64,000 bases of DNA from Beroe forskalii (lineage: Eukaryota; Ctenophora; Nuda; Beroida; Beroidae): the NCBI GenBank assembly GCA_011033025.1, contig WFMF01000002.1, positions 1,612,001 through 1,676,000 on the forward strand. The letters are read 5' to 3'. The translations under genes and the position numbers were made by a program. Position 1 is the first letter of the stretch, and every line of letters begins with the position of its first letter. Below the pieces are notes generated by a model. The model did not search any database and was not told the origin of the DNA. It was given only the letters and a program-made list of their open reading frames with translations. This document shows positions 43,440 to 54,500 of this stretch, one piece after another.

Positions 43440-45060
43440 AGTGAATGTTTAAACACATGGCAGGGAGTGAGTGTGACGAGTACCAATGTCAGCACATTGA
43501 AACTGAAATGTGCACTGTGCCCATGCCGAAAAGGGGAAATTTAAAAAGTCTAAAACATCTTTTTGTGAGAAAGACCTGCTGTAGGGTAACATACCAATGT
43601 CATTGCACAAACGAGTGAAACGGCTGGATTGCCTCAAGCTGTAAAATCAATGACCAGTTACCATGGCAAACAACTGGATTCCATATATTAACACAGTATT
43701 CTAGCTTAGGTCTTATAATAGTTTTATAAATTCTGGAAAGAATTTCTGGATCCCTTTCAATAACATTCCTGGATACCCACCCAATAGTTCTATTAGCAGC
43801 TTTTAAACAAGAATAAATGTTATCCTTCCAGCTTAAGTCAGAAGTAACTAAAGTTCTCTCTCCTCTAAAACATTACTAAGTAGTTTACCATCAAGAAAAT
43901 AGTCATTTGGATGATTATCATTGAAATCAAAGTGCATAACTTGCACTTTTCAGTATTGAATTTTGAAGCCAAGTTGACTCCCAACTCTAAAGCTTTCAAA
44001 TCATTATATACCTCTGATTTTTACTTGCATCGGCAACGAGTTTCAGATCATCAGCAAAAGTTTAGTGATATTTTACATTTTGTGGTAGATCATTTATGAA
44101 CAAATGAATAAAGAGGTCCCAAGACAGAGCCTTGTGGGACACCTGAGAAAACATCCTCAATGAAGAATAATTGCCTCTAACACTAGTTCGTATTGATCTA
44201 CCAGTCAAAAAATCTCTTATAATATTGAGTGTACTTTTGATGCCATAATTTTCTAGCTTAGTCAGAGCCTATAGTGGAACTGTGTCGAACGCTTCCAAAA
44301 ATCAAAATAAAAACATCTACAGGACATCCTGACTCAAGCATACTTATTACAGCATCAACAGTTTCTAATAAATTGGACACACAGGATTTTCCATTGACAA
44401 ATCCATGCTGATTAATACTTATCTTGTCTTCTATGAAACTCAATAAATGTCTCCGAATAAATTTTTCATAGATTTTACATAAAACACAAGTCAAAGACAC
44501 AGGCCTATAGTTAAGTGGGTCTAGCTTAGAATCTTTCTTATGTAGAGCAACAACATTTGCCATTTTCCACACCTTAGGAATACATTCTTCCTTGGCACAC
44601 TTCGCATAAAAATTTGTAAGACATTTAACAAAGCTAGGACTGGCTGCTAACGATTTAAGTAGTTTAGGATGGATGTTATCAGGACCAAAGCTTTTATAAA
44701 TATCAAGTGAATTCAGTTCATTGTAAACATCAGACTCATCTAGTGTCATATTGCTAATTGATAGGTCATGATTATCATAGCAGTCCTGAGGTAATGGACC
44801 AAGAGGTTCTCTCACAAAAACAGAACTAAAAGCATTTGCAAGACATTCAGCAGTCTGACTATCATTCTCAGTTAATGCACCATTACCTTGCCTTAGAACT
44901 GTTACCATTGATTTAACTGTCCGTCTACTTCACAGATAAGAATAAAAAGCTTTAGAATTATGTTTCAAATCATTAGTTATCAATTTTTCATACTTCCTTC
45001 TCGATTTGCTTTCAACATCCATGAGGAGATTTTGCTTTGCTTGGTGTTTTAGCTGCCTTA
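43440..45060 (-). pseudogene. CR1-type reverse transcriptase, broken (3' half of element)
   Basis: On the minus strand the pre-RT segment (RRKYEKLITNDLKHNSKAFY, then a stop) starts near 45030. RT motifs follow: SFGPDNIHPKLLKSL, NYRPVSLTCVLCKIYEKFIR, HGFVNGKSCVSNL, VDVFILIF (damaged palm), a broken SQVSHKALSWDLFIHLF, TFADDLKLVADA and the thumb KLEYCVNIWNPVV. Several frameshifts and stops lie between 44260 and 43690. This is the 3' half of the element whose 5' half lies in opposite orientation to its right. Confidence 0.85.
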
Positions 45061-45728
45061 CCTTTCAATATGGTTCAGATATCAACAAGTCACAGAAGTG
45101 TATCAGGCATATGATACGAGAGGAGCTGAAGTCTGTAAGAGAAGATCTTGTTACAGTGAAGGAGGATCTTGTGTCCGTTACAAAATCTGTTCAAAGTAAT
45201 GTCAAGAAAGATGTTAAAAACTATGCTGATGCTCTTAAGTCTGGTCACAAGGAGGTACTTGAAGCATCTTCAGCCCCTGCATTGATCAAAAATGTGTGCC
45301 AAACCATAAATGTTGAGAAGATGGAAAGGGAAAAAAGAAGGAAAAATGTTGTGATTTCGAAAGTCCCTGAAGCTTCACCATCCTTGAGTGGTGAGCAGCG
45401 CAAGGCTCATGATATCGATTACATTTGTTCAGATAATCTTGGTCTGAAGCCCAATGAGATTGTCAATTGTTTCAGAGCTGGTAGAGTTAGACAAAATGAA
45501 AATGGTAATGTCCTTCCAAGACCCTTGGTGGTTGTCATGAAATCAGTAGAATCATCCAATTATTGGCACAATGATGGGAAGGGATTTCATCAAGGGATCC
45601 ATTGGGTCAATGAAGACCTGTGTAAAGCAGATCGAGATGCCAAGTTTTTTCTCAGACAGGAGAGAAGAAAGAGACAGAAATTGCAGGAGCAGATACAACA
45701 GCAAAAACTGAAGGAACAACAGCAGTAA
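45060..45728 (+). pseudogene. CR1-type ORF1 protein region
   Basis: The frame has a charged, probably coiled-coil N-terminus (MIREELKSVREDLVTVKEDL), then MEREKRRKNVVISKVPE and a folded region typical of CR1/L2 ORF1 proteins (RNA-binding). It ends in a Gln/Lys-rich tail, KLQEQIQQQKLKEQQQ. The frame is intact to the stop at 45728. ORF1 here directly abuts the RT half in head-to-head orientation at about 45060. Confidence 0.75.
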
Positions 45729-46580
45729 GCCAAGGAAATGTAGAAAAGGAAAAGCATCTGAAAGTCTATTACACTAACGCAAATGGACTTTATGGTAAAA
45801 TGGCTGAATTGTGTGTTTTAGCTGATTCTAAGAAACTTGACATCATCTGCATTACTGAATCACATTTTTCTGATGACCTAGAGGAACCAGAAATTCAGAT
45901 TCCTGGTTTCAATTTGTTCAAAGGAAACAGAGATTTTAAGCTTGATAGAACTAAAAACTGCAGGGAGACCAGTGATAAAGGAGGCTCAGTTATATATTTG
46001 CGTGAAAACTTATCTATTGTTGATAACAGTCATGACAAAGGTATTGACTCTACTTCTGTGGTCATTCAAACTGATATAGGCAATATTCTGATTGGTTGCT
46101 TTTATCGCTCAATGTCATTGAATGATGCTCAGAATGCTGAGTTTTTAAAATACTTCTCAGGCAAAGTCAATGATGACACTGAAAAATTACTATTTGGTGA
46201 CTTTAACTGCCCTAATGTGTCTTGGGTATCAGGAAATGTATCAGGTCCTAGTGATTCTTCTAATAGATCTATGATTTTCCAGCAAAATTTGCTAGAAACC
46301 ATACATGATGCTGGAATGGACTGGCTCATCACAGATGAAGTTACAAGGCGAAGAAAATATGGAGATAAAGTACAAGAAAGCACTATTGATCAAATATTTT
46401 GCTCTGAAGGTTCCTTAATTAGTGAATTTGAGTTATTTAGTCCACTTGGCAAGAGTGATTATGTTTCAATCATATCAGAACTCAATATATGTTCACCATC
46501 AAATGATCACTGCCATGATATTGATGATAAAAAGCGATACTGGGCAAAATATAGTCTCAGAATAAAACAAATGTTCAGAA
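45729..46580 (+). pseudogene. CR1-type EEP endonuclease region
   Basis: Endonuclease landmarks: KVYYTNANGLYGKM, DIICITESHFSDD (catalytic Glu), GCFYRSMSLND, LLFGDFNCPNVSW (Asp-x-Asn), STIDQIF and GKSDYVSI (here SDY, where SDH is expected at the catalytic end). The first ATG of the frame is inside the domain, so translation would begin upstream in the intact element. The frame is lost at about 46580, where foreign sequence begins. Confidence 0.82.
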
Positions 46581-47340
46581 TAAAACAAATGTTTATTTTG
46601 CATCTCATTCTTCATTCCTAATTAATAAATATATTCTAAACAAATAATCCCACACAGACTTGAGTTATGGATATCATTATGAGGGATATTAGATCTGATA
46701 AGAGGCCAAAGGTTTTCATGTGAGATGATTTATTTTCCTAGGTTCAGTTCATTCCTTTGGGGAGGCCTACTACTGTGTGCCCAAGGTAGGCTCTGGATTA
46801 ATGGCGAAATGTTGGGTCACAAGGCTTTGGGCTTACTGCTTCCCCCCTAATGAACCATCAATCAGAGCTGAGATATAACCCTAGTCAGATATATTTTCAG
46901 AGTAAGAAGTTAAAGTATAAGGAACTGAACCTAGTAATTGACCACCTTTCAAGTATAAAAGATTGTCAATAGCAAATTCAATACAATTAATCAAAAATAT
47001 AAATAAACTTATAAAGTTATTAAATCATATTATCTTATTCATTATTGAATAAATGGGTTTTAAACTTAGATTGTGTTTGGTAATACGAAATTGTAATGAA
47101 ATGCACTACTAAGTATGTAGTGGTTGATTTATCTAAGAATTTATAAAATAATAGTACATATGTAACAAAAGGCAGCCATAACCAATATCGTCATAAGTTA
47201 GTCATTGCTCAGAACTTCGGTGTGGCTGCTGTAAAGGAACTGAGGCTGTCAAGCCTCATTCAGCTGGGGACATTGATTCAGACCTTATAAATGCCATAGT
47301 CTAAGCTATTCCAGAATATTTTTCCCCACTCTAATAGGTC
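46580..47340. other. Insertion within the CR1-type element
   Basis: About 760 bp separates the endonuclease from its coding continuation at 47345. The left edge has the direct repeat CAGAATAAAACAAATGTT, present twice. No TIRs or coding frame were recognised. Confidence 0.5.
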
Positions 47341-47660
47341 TGTCTGATGTGCTAAATTTATCTTTAGATACAAACTGGGATTTTAGTACTAATTTAGAAA
47401 ATATGTCAATAGAGGAAGCTTGGAATGAAATCCATGGCAAGTTAATCAAAATTACTGATATGATTACCCCTGTGGCCAGTGTGGGTACTGACAAAATTGA
47501 TAAATTCAACATGCCATGGATCAATTCTAGCTTGAAACGTGCAATTAAGGCAAAAAATCTGGCTTGGGCTAGTTTTGATGCTAACCCTTCTACTGAAAGC
47601 TTACATAGGCATGTTTTTGCCGCACATCGTGGCCTGATTGCCACTGTCATGCCAACACAC
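47341..47660 (+). pseudogene. CR1-type linker between endonuclease and RT
   Basis: The frame MLNLSLDTNWDFSTNLENMS through FNMPWINSSLKRAIKAKNLA and HVFAAHR is the usual endonuclease-RT linker of CR1 elements. Its natural continuation (DVESKSRRKYEKLI...) is the start of the minus-strand segment at 45030, so the inversion breakpoint fell here. Confidence 0.75.
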
Positions 47661-48661
47661 ACTGAAATTAGCACTCGAAATCACAAAAACAAAACACACT
47701 CAAGAAGTTGGATGGGGGCTTGGTGCTCAGGGTTGTTCAGCAAGTCCCATCCAGTGCAAGGCAGGGCCAGGTTTAGGGCAGGAGTAGATGTTGTTGACGA
47801 AGGGGGTGTGGATGTTGATGCTGCTGTTTGAGGTGAAGGTGCCAGCCTCATTTCCCTGCTGCAAACAGTACCATTGCTGATGTAGTGGTACTGTCCTGGA
47901 TCACTCTGCATCTTTTCCTGTAACAAGTCTCTTCCTTTCTTCTCTTTCTTCACGAGTTCTGTCAGGAGATATGTACACTCTGCTGTACACTAATGAGTAA
48001 TGCTGTTGTTTCATTGCTGTGAAACGTGGCCATTACCGGGCGTACACAACCTGTCCTAACAGTCCCAATATGATGGCAGCCTTTAACCAAAAGCCGTGCC
48101 ATAGAACAGCTAACTTGTAGCACATCTTTCATTTTATCCTGCAGAACTTCTCATTGGCTGACTCCTCCATTCCAGGCACCATCACCACTCTCCTTCGGTC
48201 ATCATCCTTCAATTCCTTCACTTCCCACTTCACTGCAGCCTTCATTTGTGTCACTGTTATCATATCATCACACCCTTTCTTCATACCACTCATATACCTT
48301 TCCAACTGATAATGTCATTAAGTGTACAGTATGTACACAGAATGGCACAATGAGCAGATACTGAGTGCAAATTGCAATATGCTGATAACAGAGCTGCTAA
48401 TTCAACACACACAAGAAAACTGATAAGTAGCAATTGGTTTTCTGTTCATAACTTATCTGATCTCGGTGAAGCACAGAGAAACAAAATTTTTAGAGAACGA
48501 AATTTACCCTTTTTATCAACATTTTTAAAATTTGAACATTTTCAATCATCTAGGTGTGACTCTTCCCTTTTAACCAGGGGTGTCCGTGCGCGTAACCAGG
48601 GCCCTGACTCAGTTGGATTTGGCTGTTCTTTCATATTGTCTGACGTTGACAGACCCTCTCA
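47661..48661. other. No gene recognised
   Basis: CT-rich and TG-rich sequence lies between 47700 and 48320. A plus frame at 48372-48600 (LQYADNRAANSTHTRKLIS...) is open but has no features I recognise. Confidence 0.35.
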
Positions 48662-48693
48662 AGAATCAGCGCCGCGCGCGCGGCGCTGATTCT
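48662..48693. repeat. Perfect 32-bp palindrome
   Basis: AGAATCAGCGCCGCGC is followed immediately by its exact complement, with no spacer. It stands at the left edge of the satellite at 48700. Confidence 0.95.
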
Positions 48694-48699
48694 CAGTCA

Positions 48700-49455
48700 G
48701 ACAACCATTTGCACCAAGGTTGCCATTGGCACCAACGTTGCCATTGGCACTGTCACCATTAACGCAACGTTGCCATTGGCACTGGCACTAACGTTGCCAT
48801 TGGTACTGGCACCAACGTTGCCATTGGCACTGGCACCAACGTTGCCATTGGCACTGGCACCAACGCTGCCATTGGCACCATGGCACCAACCGCGTTGCCA
48901 TTGGCACCAACGTTGCCATTGGCACTGGCACCAACGTTGCCATTGGCACTGGCACCAACGTTGCCATTGGCACTGACACCAACTTTGCCATTGGCACTGG
49001 CACCAACTTTGCCATTGGCACTGGCACCAACTTTGCCATTGGCACTGGCACCAACTTTGCCATTGGCACTGGCACCAACTTTGCCATTGGCACTGGCACC
49101 AACTTTGCCATTGGCACTGGCACCAACTTTGCCATTGGCAACAACGTTGCCATTGACACCAACGTTGCCATTGGCACCAACGTTGCCATTGGCACCAACG
49201 TTGCCATTGGCACCAACGTTGCCATTGGCACCAACGTTGCCATTGGCACCAACATTGCCATTGGCACCAACGTTGCCATTGGCACCAACGTTGCCATTGG
49301 CACCAACGTTGCCATTGGCACCAACGTTGCCATTGCCACCAACATTGCCATTGGCACCAACGTTGCCATTGGCACCAACGTTGCCATTGGTACCAACGTT
49401 GCCATTGGCATCAAAGTTGCCATTGGCACCAACGTTGCCATTAACGCCAAAGGAA
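48700..49455 (+). repeat. 18/24-bp CGTTGCCATTGGCACCAA satellite
   Basis: The first half is mainly 24-bp units (GTTGCCATTGGCACTGGCAC plus CAAC) and the second half 18-bp units (GTTGCCATTGGCACCAAC). Both periods are multiples of three, so both strands stay open for more than 200 codons (Leu-Ala-Pro-Thr-Leu-Pro repeats). I do not regard these as proteins. Confidence 0.95.
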
Positions 49456-49880
49456 CCAGGTTCGGCGCCATTTAAATGGCATCATTAGTGGCGCCATTGT
49501 CACAGCTATTATATCACCTGTCGTCCTGTCACCATTGGCGCCAATGGTACCATTGATGCTATTTAATTTGAAATGGTGCCAGTGGCACCAATAGGTCCAA
49601 TGGTGCCAAATGTTCCATTGGTGCCAATTGTGCCAATGGCACCATGCGATTGGCGCTATTTAAGTGGCACCATTGTTACCAGTGGTGCAATTGGCACCAT
49701 TTATATACCATTGACGCCAAATCCAATGGAACCCTTGGCGCCATTTAAATCAAAATGGCATCGTTGGCACCACTCCCCTTTAATGGCGATCTGGACTTAG
49801 TATCGCTTCTTAATGGCGCCATTAGCATTATTTAAGGAATGAAATAGCGAACGCCAATGGTACCAATGGTTATCGCCAAT
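49456..49880. repeat. GGCGCC/ATTGGC palindromic repeat tract
   Basis: Irregular short repeats (GGCGCCATTTAAATGGC, ATTGGCGCCAATGGTACCAT, GTGCCAATTGTGCCAAT) continue the satellite with a lower degree of order. Many are self-complementary. Confidence 0.75.
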
Positions 49881-51410
49881 GGCACTTTTGCCAAAATATG
49901 GCCCGGACAACGTCTGGCGAACGTTGTCCGACGCTTGCGAGGGGTCAAACAACGAGATAGTGGTACGGAAGGCAAAAGCAGGTATCGTCAAAACAATGAT
50001 CAATTACAAAATCAAATAATCATAAAAATACATCTACAGCAATATTTAAATTACAAAGGAACCAGCACACCAATTATTGATGAATTGGTCCGAAAACAGC
50101 TTATAATATTGGTGATATCCTTAATCAAACTAAAAAACCTAGAGCTATGAATTTACAATGTGAGCAAATAGCAAAATATCATATAAATATGTTACATTAT
50201 GAATATAAATATGGATAATATGCCACATTAAGCCAATGGATATAATTAAATTGCCATCTCTATGGCATTGGAGCAAAATGGCAGCAGAGATAATTCATGC
50301 CTTTTCGAGAACATGAAACATTTTAAAATTAAAGTCTAACCAAAAGGCAAAAACCATGGATCATAGTTCGCTTATCATGATCATGACGGTATACGATGGT
50401 ATTAGAATACAAAAACATTGTATTGGAATACCTCATGGCATAGATTGTAATAACCATGTTTGTCATACCTGGACTGGAACAATGTTTTATCAAATCTGGG
50501 TTTGTGTTGAGATACACAATTTTATAACTATAAACCAACATTTGAAATTAGTGGCGCAAGACATATCTTGAAAACTATGCATGAACCAATATTGCTCCAA
50601 GACCACAGAAATTGAAGGGCAACATATAGAGAAACGATTACAAATCAGCAAAAAACCCAACATCTTGGGCAAGACGTAAAATTCTGGCTAAAGGTTGAGG
50701 GAAGAAGAATGATTAAAAATGATTTAGCTATTTTTACATGCAGAATACCCTCGTTTCGACAACACTCGCTCTCCTAGTCGCATTATTATGCCATGAAGTT
50801 CCCTAGTTCAGGAGTAAGTGCAGGAAAGCCCGTTTTCACTATTCTGGACAGAGCGAGGTTTCTGAGCTCATTTCATCCGCACATATCACTTTAACGATAA
50901 TCCAAAGTTACTAAGGTGTAATTTCAAATCCACGATTCCTGCTGCCGAAACAAAAATACCCTGCATTTTATCTGAATTTCTGTGTACTGGGTTAGAAAAA
51001 CACTCAGCAATGTAAACGTCTGATCAAAAACTCAAAAAATTTCTGCTCATTAAGAAATGTATAGCTCGCAACACGAAGATACAAGCAAAATATAAGTCTG
51101 ATAACCACAATGCATTAATATTATCGTGACGTCACGCGATAGGCTCATGACGTAACGTTGCAGCCGTCATGGAGACGTAACGTTGCGGCCATGAATCGAC
51201 CGAAGCTTCGGCTTCGGTTAACTTCGGCTATTTTTCACTCGTCGGCATGGGCACAAATTTGCCGAAGTTTGGCCGAAATTAGAAATTTCAATCACAAATT
51301 AGTCGTTAAGGGCGGGGGTTGTTCACCCCTGATATTTTGAAAACCCTAATTTTGGGATGGGGTTGGCCAGGGCGGCTAGGACGGACACCAACTAAAATTT
51401 TGACGGCAGT
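49881..51410. other. No gene recognised
   Basis: AT-rich sequence downstream of the epimerase gene's stop codon side. A GACGTAACGTTGC(A/G)GCC repeat occurs at 51150-51190 and CGAAGCTTCGGCTTCGG at 51200. No reading frame of interest. Confidence 0.4.
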
Positions 51411-51418
51411 TTGGATTC

Positions 51419-51506
51419 CACGGATATGTAACGCTACGTCATGGTAACGTACCACGAGCTACGTCATGGTAACGTACCACGTCATGGTAACGTACCACGA
51501 GCTACC
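51419..51506. repeat. TACGTCATGGTAACGTACCA tandem repeat
   Basis: Three copies of (TA)CGTCATGGTAACGTACCACG with variable GAGCTAC spacers lie just downstream of the epimerase stop codon, within its likely 3' UTR. Confidence 0.8.
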
Positions 51507-51516
51507 CACCTACTTG

Positions 51517-54500
51517 CTACTTCATCTTGGGGAATATACCGAGTTCCTGGCAATCACTTAGGACCTCCTGCAACCCCTCCCGAGTAACAGTGGGGTGCTG
51601 GAAGGAGAAGTTACTCGCGAGCAACTTCTCGTTACTCGCCCTGATGTTCAGGGTCTCCAGCTGGGTCGAGTAGATGAAGGGAGAAAGGGGCGTGTTGTCC
51701 ACTCCGTACTTGGCGCACATCTCCGACCAAGGAGTCATGTGCTTGTCGTTTACTTCCTCGGCAAGGTCACGCAGGGAGATGGCAGCCAGCATGGTCGTCA
51801 AGGATCCCAGGTACTCGTGCTTCACCTCGAATATCTGGGAAACGGTCCGGCAGATGGTGTCCAGGGTGGTGTCACCCGTGTCCACTACGTTATACGTCTC
51901 ACCTGGGGGGTTATGTATGTTGTATGTATGTATGTATGGGGGCAGGAGGAACGGATGGTGAGGGAAAAATCGTAATGATCTCTATCAAGAGAGGGGCTGA
52001 TGATATGAAAACATAAATACTTCCTTACAGAAGTGAAGTTTACACTGAAGTTCTGAAATGAACAGGGGCATTTCGAAAAGTTAAATGTACCTAACGCGTA
52101 ACCTAGTAACATTGTATCAGACAGTGAGTAAAATGAACCTAATGCGTAACCTAGTAACATTGTATCAGACATTGAGTAAAATGTACCAAATGCGTAACCT
52201 AGTAACATTTTACTATTTTATCGGAGATTGAGTAAAATGTACCTGGCGTTCCATTGGCTAGGAGGTGGGTGATGGAGACTGAGTAAAATGTACCTGATGT
52301 TCCATTGGTTAGGAGGTGGGAGATGGAGATTGAGTAAAATGTACCTGATGTTCCATTGGTTAGAGGTGGGTGATGGCCCTACAAGCGTCTGTCACGTGCA
52401 CAGTGTTCACGTACATGTTCTTATTCCAGATCAGCTTCATCACCTCCTCCAGGTAGCTGGAAGGTTCATTGGTTAATGTCCTGGCCAGTTCGTATGCTTT
52501 GAGTAGCGGAAATTAATGGAGGTTCTGTACAATGCTGCCCTAATAGACTCATCCTCTCTCGCGCACACAACGCTACATCACTTGGAAAGCTTCCAACTGA
52601 ATAAATGTATGAGTATAACTGTGGATTAAATTCGTCTGGAAGACATTGCAGTACGGCATGTGCGCGCCACAGCCTAAAAAGTCCGGCCCTTGCGACAGTG
52701 AGGGAGTGTTGGTGGCACGCACTGGTCCGTCCAACTTCTTATCTCCCTCATAGAATCTTAGTAAAGTTTAGACTAGCTATCATTGCCCCATGAGGCGACT
52801 TGTTTGTAGCTTACATGGTTAATTGTTAGTTCTCGAGAATTCAGCTTATTACCCCCCCCCCATAATCTATAACATAAGTAGCTCCGGGGTCAACTTTAAA
52901 TTTTTATGATTTAAAGGTGACCTTTACCCAATTTAAAGTTGACCTCGTCTTTAAATTTGTTGGCTAATACCGTTTAAAGGTCACCTTTAAAGGTCACCTT
53001 TAAATTTAAAGGTCACCTTTATGTTGAGGTTGGGGAATACGAGCTCGTCTTTAAATTCGTTTAAAGCTCACCTCGGCCTTAAATTTTGTTTAAAGACGAC
53101 CTTGAATGTTGGGTAATACGGACATAAATAACCCAGGTGTCTCGACCTTTTGAGGCGCGGCGCCTGAGTGCTTTTTCTATCGCACGTGATAGCACGCAAA
53201 GTAACTTTCAATGCAACGCACATTTGAAAAAGTACCCCAGCGCGGCGTAATACGCCGCGCCCCGAAAGGTCGAGACACCACAGTAACATGTTACTGATTA
53301 AACAACACAAGCTAATATTGAAGAAATTATAAATAGCGTGTCAGGTACTAAAATATAAAACCCTCGTTAAAAACCTGTAGATGGAGGTAATGACTAGCTG
53401 GGAGGTGATGTAACCGTATCTATCACCGCACCCATAAACCATACCAACACGGAGTACAATGTATTGTAAACCTGTGGGGGGAAGGGACGTAGAAGTTCAT
53501 GAACAATTGATGTTGCATTAGGGGCGATTGTTTTGTGCAGATGATTCGAGTAAATCATTATTAATGACTATTTCAATAGTATACAGGAAGAAATTTCAAT
53601 ACGACAAAGTCATAAGTTTTACCAGATATTTTTGATATCGCCTCTTCTGCGTGTAGCTTACAGACTTCAAAGTCATGTTTCGGGCTCGTCTTACTATCCT
53701 CCTGTAAGCAGAGGCAGTTAGATTCCTTGATAATCAGAAAGTCTTGTAGCTATTATTCCTCCACTATCAAAGTCAAGCTCGGCAGGAAATCAGACGCTAT
53801 ATGACAGGTTCTTCTCAGTTCAAGGACCAAAACTGTGAAACAAGGTGCCGGTTGATGTTAAAGCTACAAAATCGTCTGAATCGTTCAAAATCGCACTGTC
53901 GAAATTCGTTGCTTTGATACCAGACCACCCTCCGGTCTCTGGTTACAGCTGCAGCTGGTCGAACTCATTGGTAGACTACACACCATCGACCTCGAGGTGG
54001 TCGGACATCTGATGGCCCTTCTGACTGACGGATAAACTTCACCAAGTTACCAAGTTAGTTTTGATAATCAGCAAGTCTTGATAATCTGCAAGTCTTGATA
54101 ATCAGCAAGTCTTGATAATCAGCAAGTCTTGATAATCAGCAAGTCTTGATAATCAGCAAGTTTATACCTTCTCGCAGGAATTGCAAACAACTTGGACCAG
54201 ACTTACTTCAGTTATCCAGCCATAGAATGGAACTGACAAAGCCATTATAATTCCTGAAACCGTGAGATGGACTGACCGTGGCACTTTTCCCAGTTGAGCC
54301 GTACACCTGCGCAGTCGACAGTTCCACGTGCATCTTCACTCCGACATCCCGCGCGAAGGTCGCGCAGTTCTCGGCTATTCTAGTGATCCGTTCCTCGTAA
54401 ACTTCCCTCGCAAGACCTGCAACGGAGGGGCGATTAGGGTGTACGATACCGAGTCGTGTGGTTTGCAGGAATTAGGGTCTACGACACCGAGTCGAGTGGG

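Noticed and set aside
48788-49488. Frames of more than 200 codons on both strands across the CGTTGCCATTGGCACC array
   Set aside because: The 18/24-bp periods keep all frames open. No start context, splice signals or non-repeat domain.
52381-52384. Epimerase exon 6 ending at T|GTAGGG
   Set aside because: It keeps phase with exon 7 but removes about 12 residues and has a poor donor. The tandemly repeated CAG|GTACAT gives a better protein if the missing base is restored. Left open as a fallback isoform.
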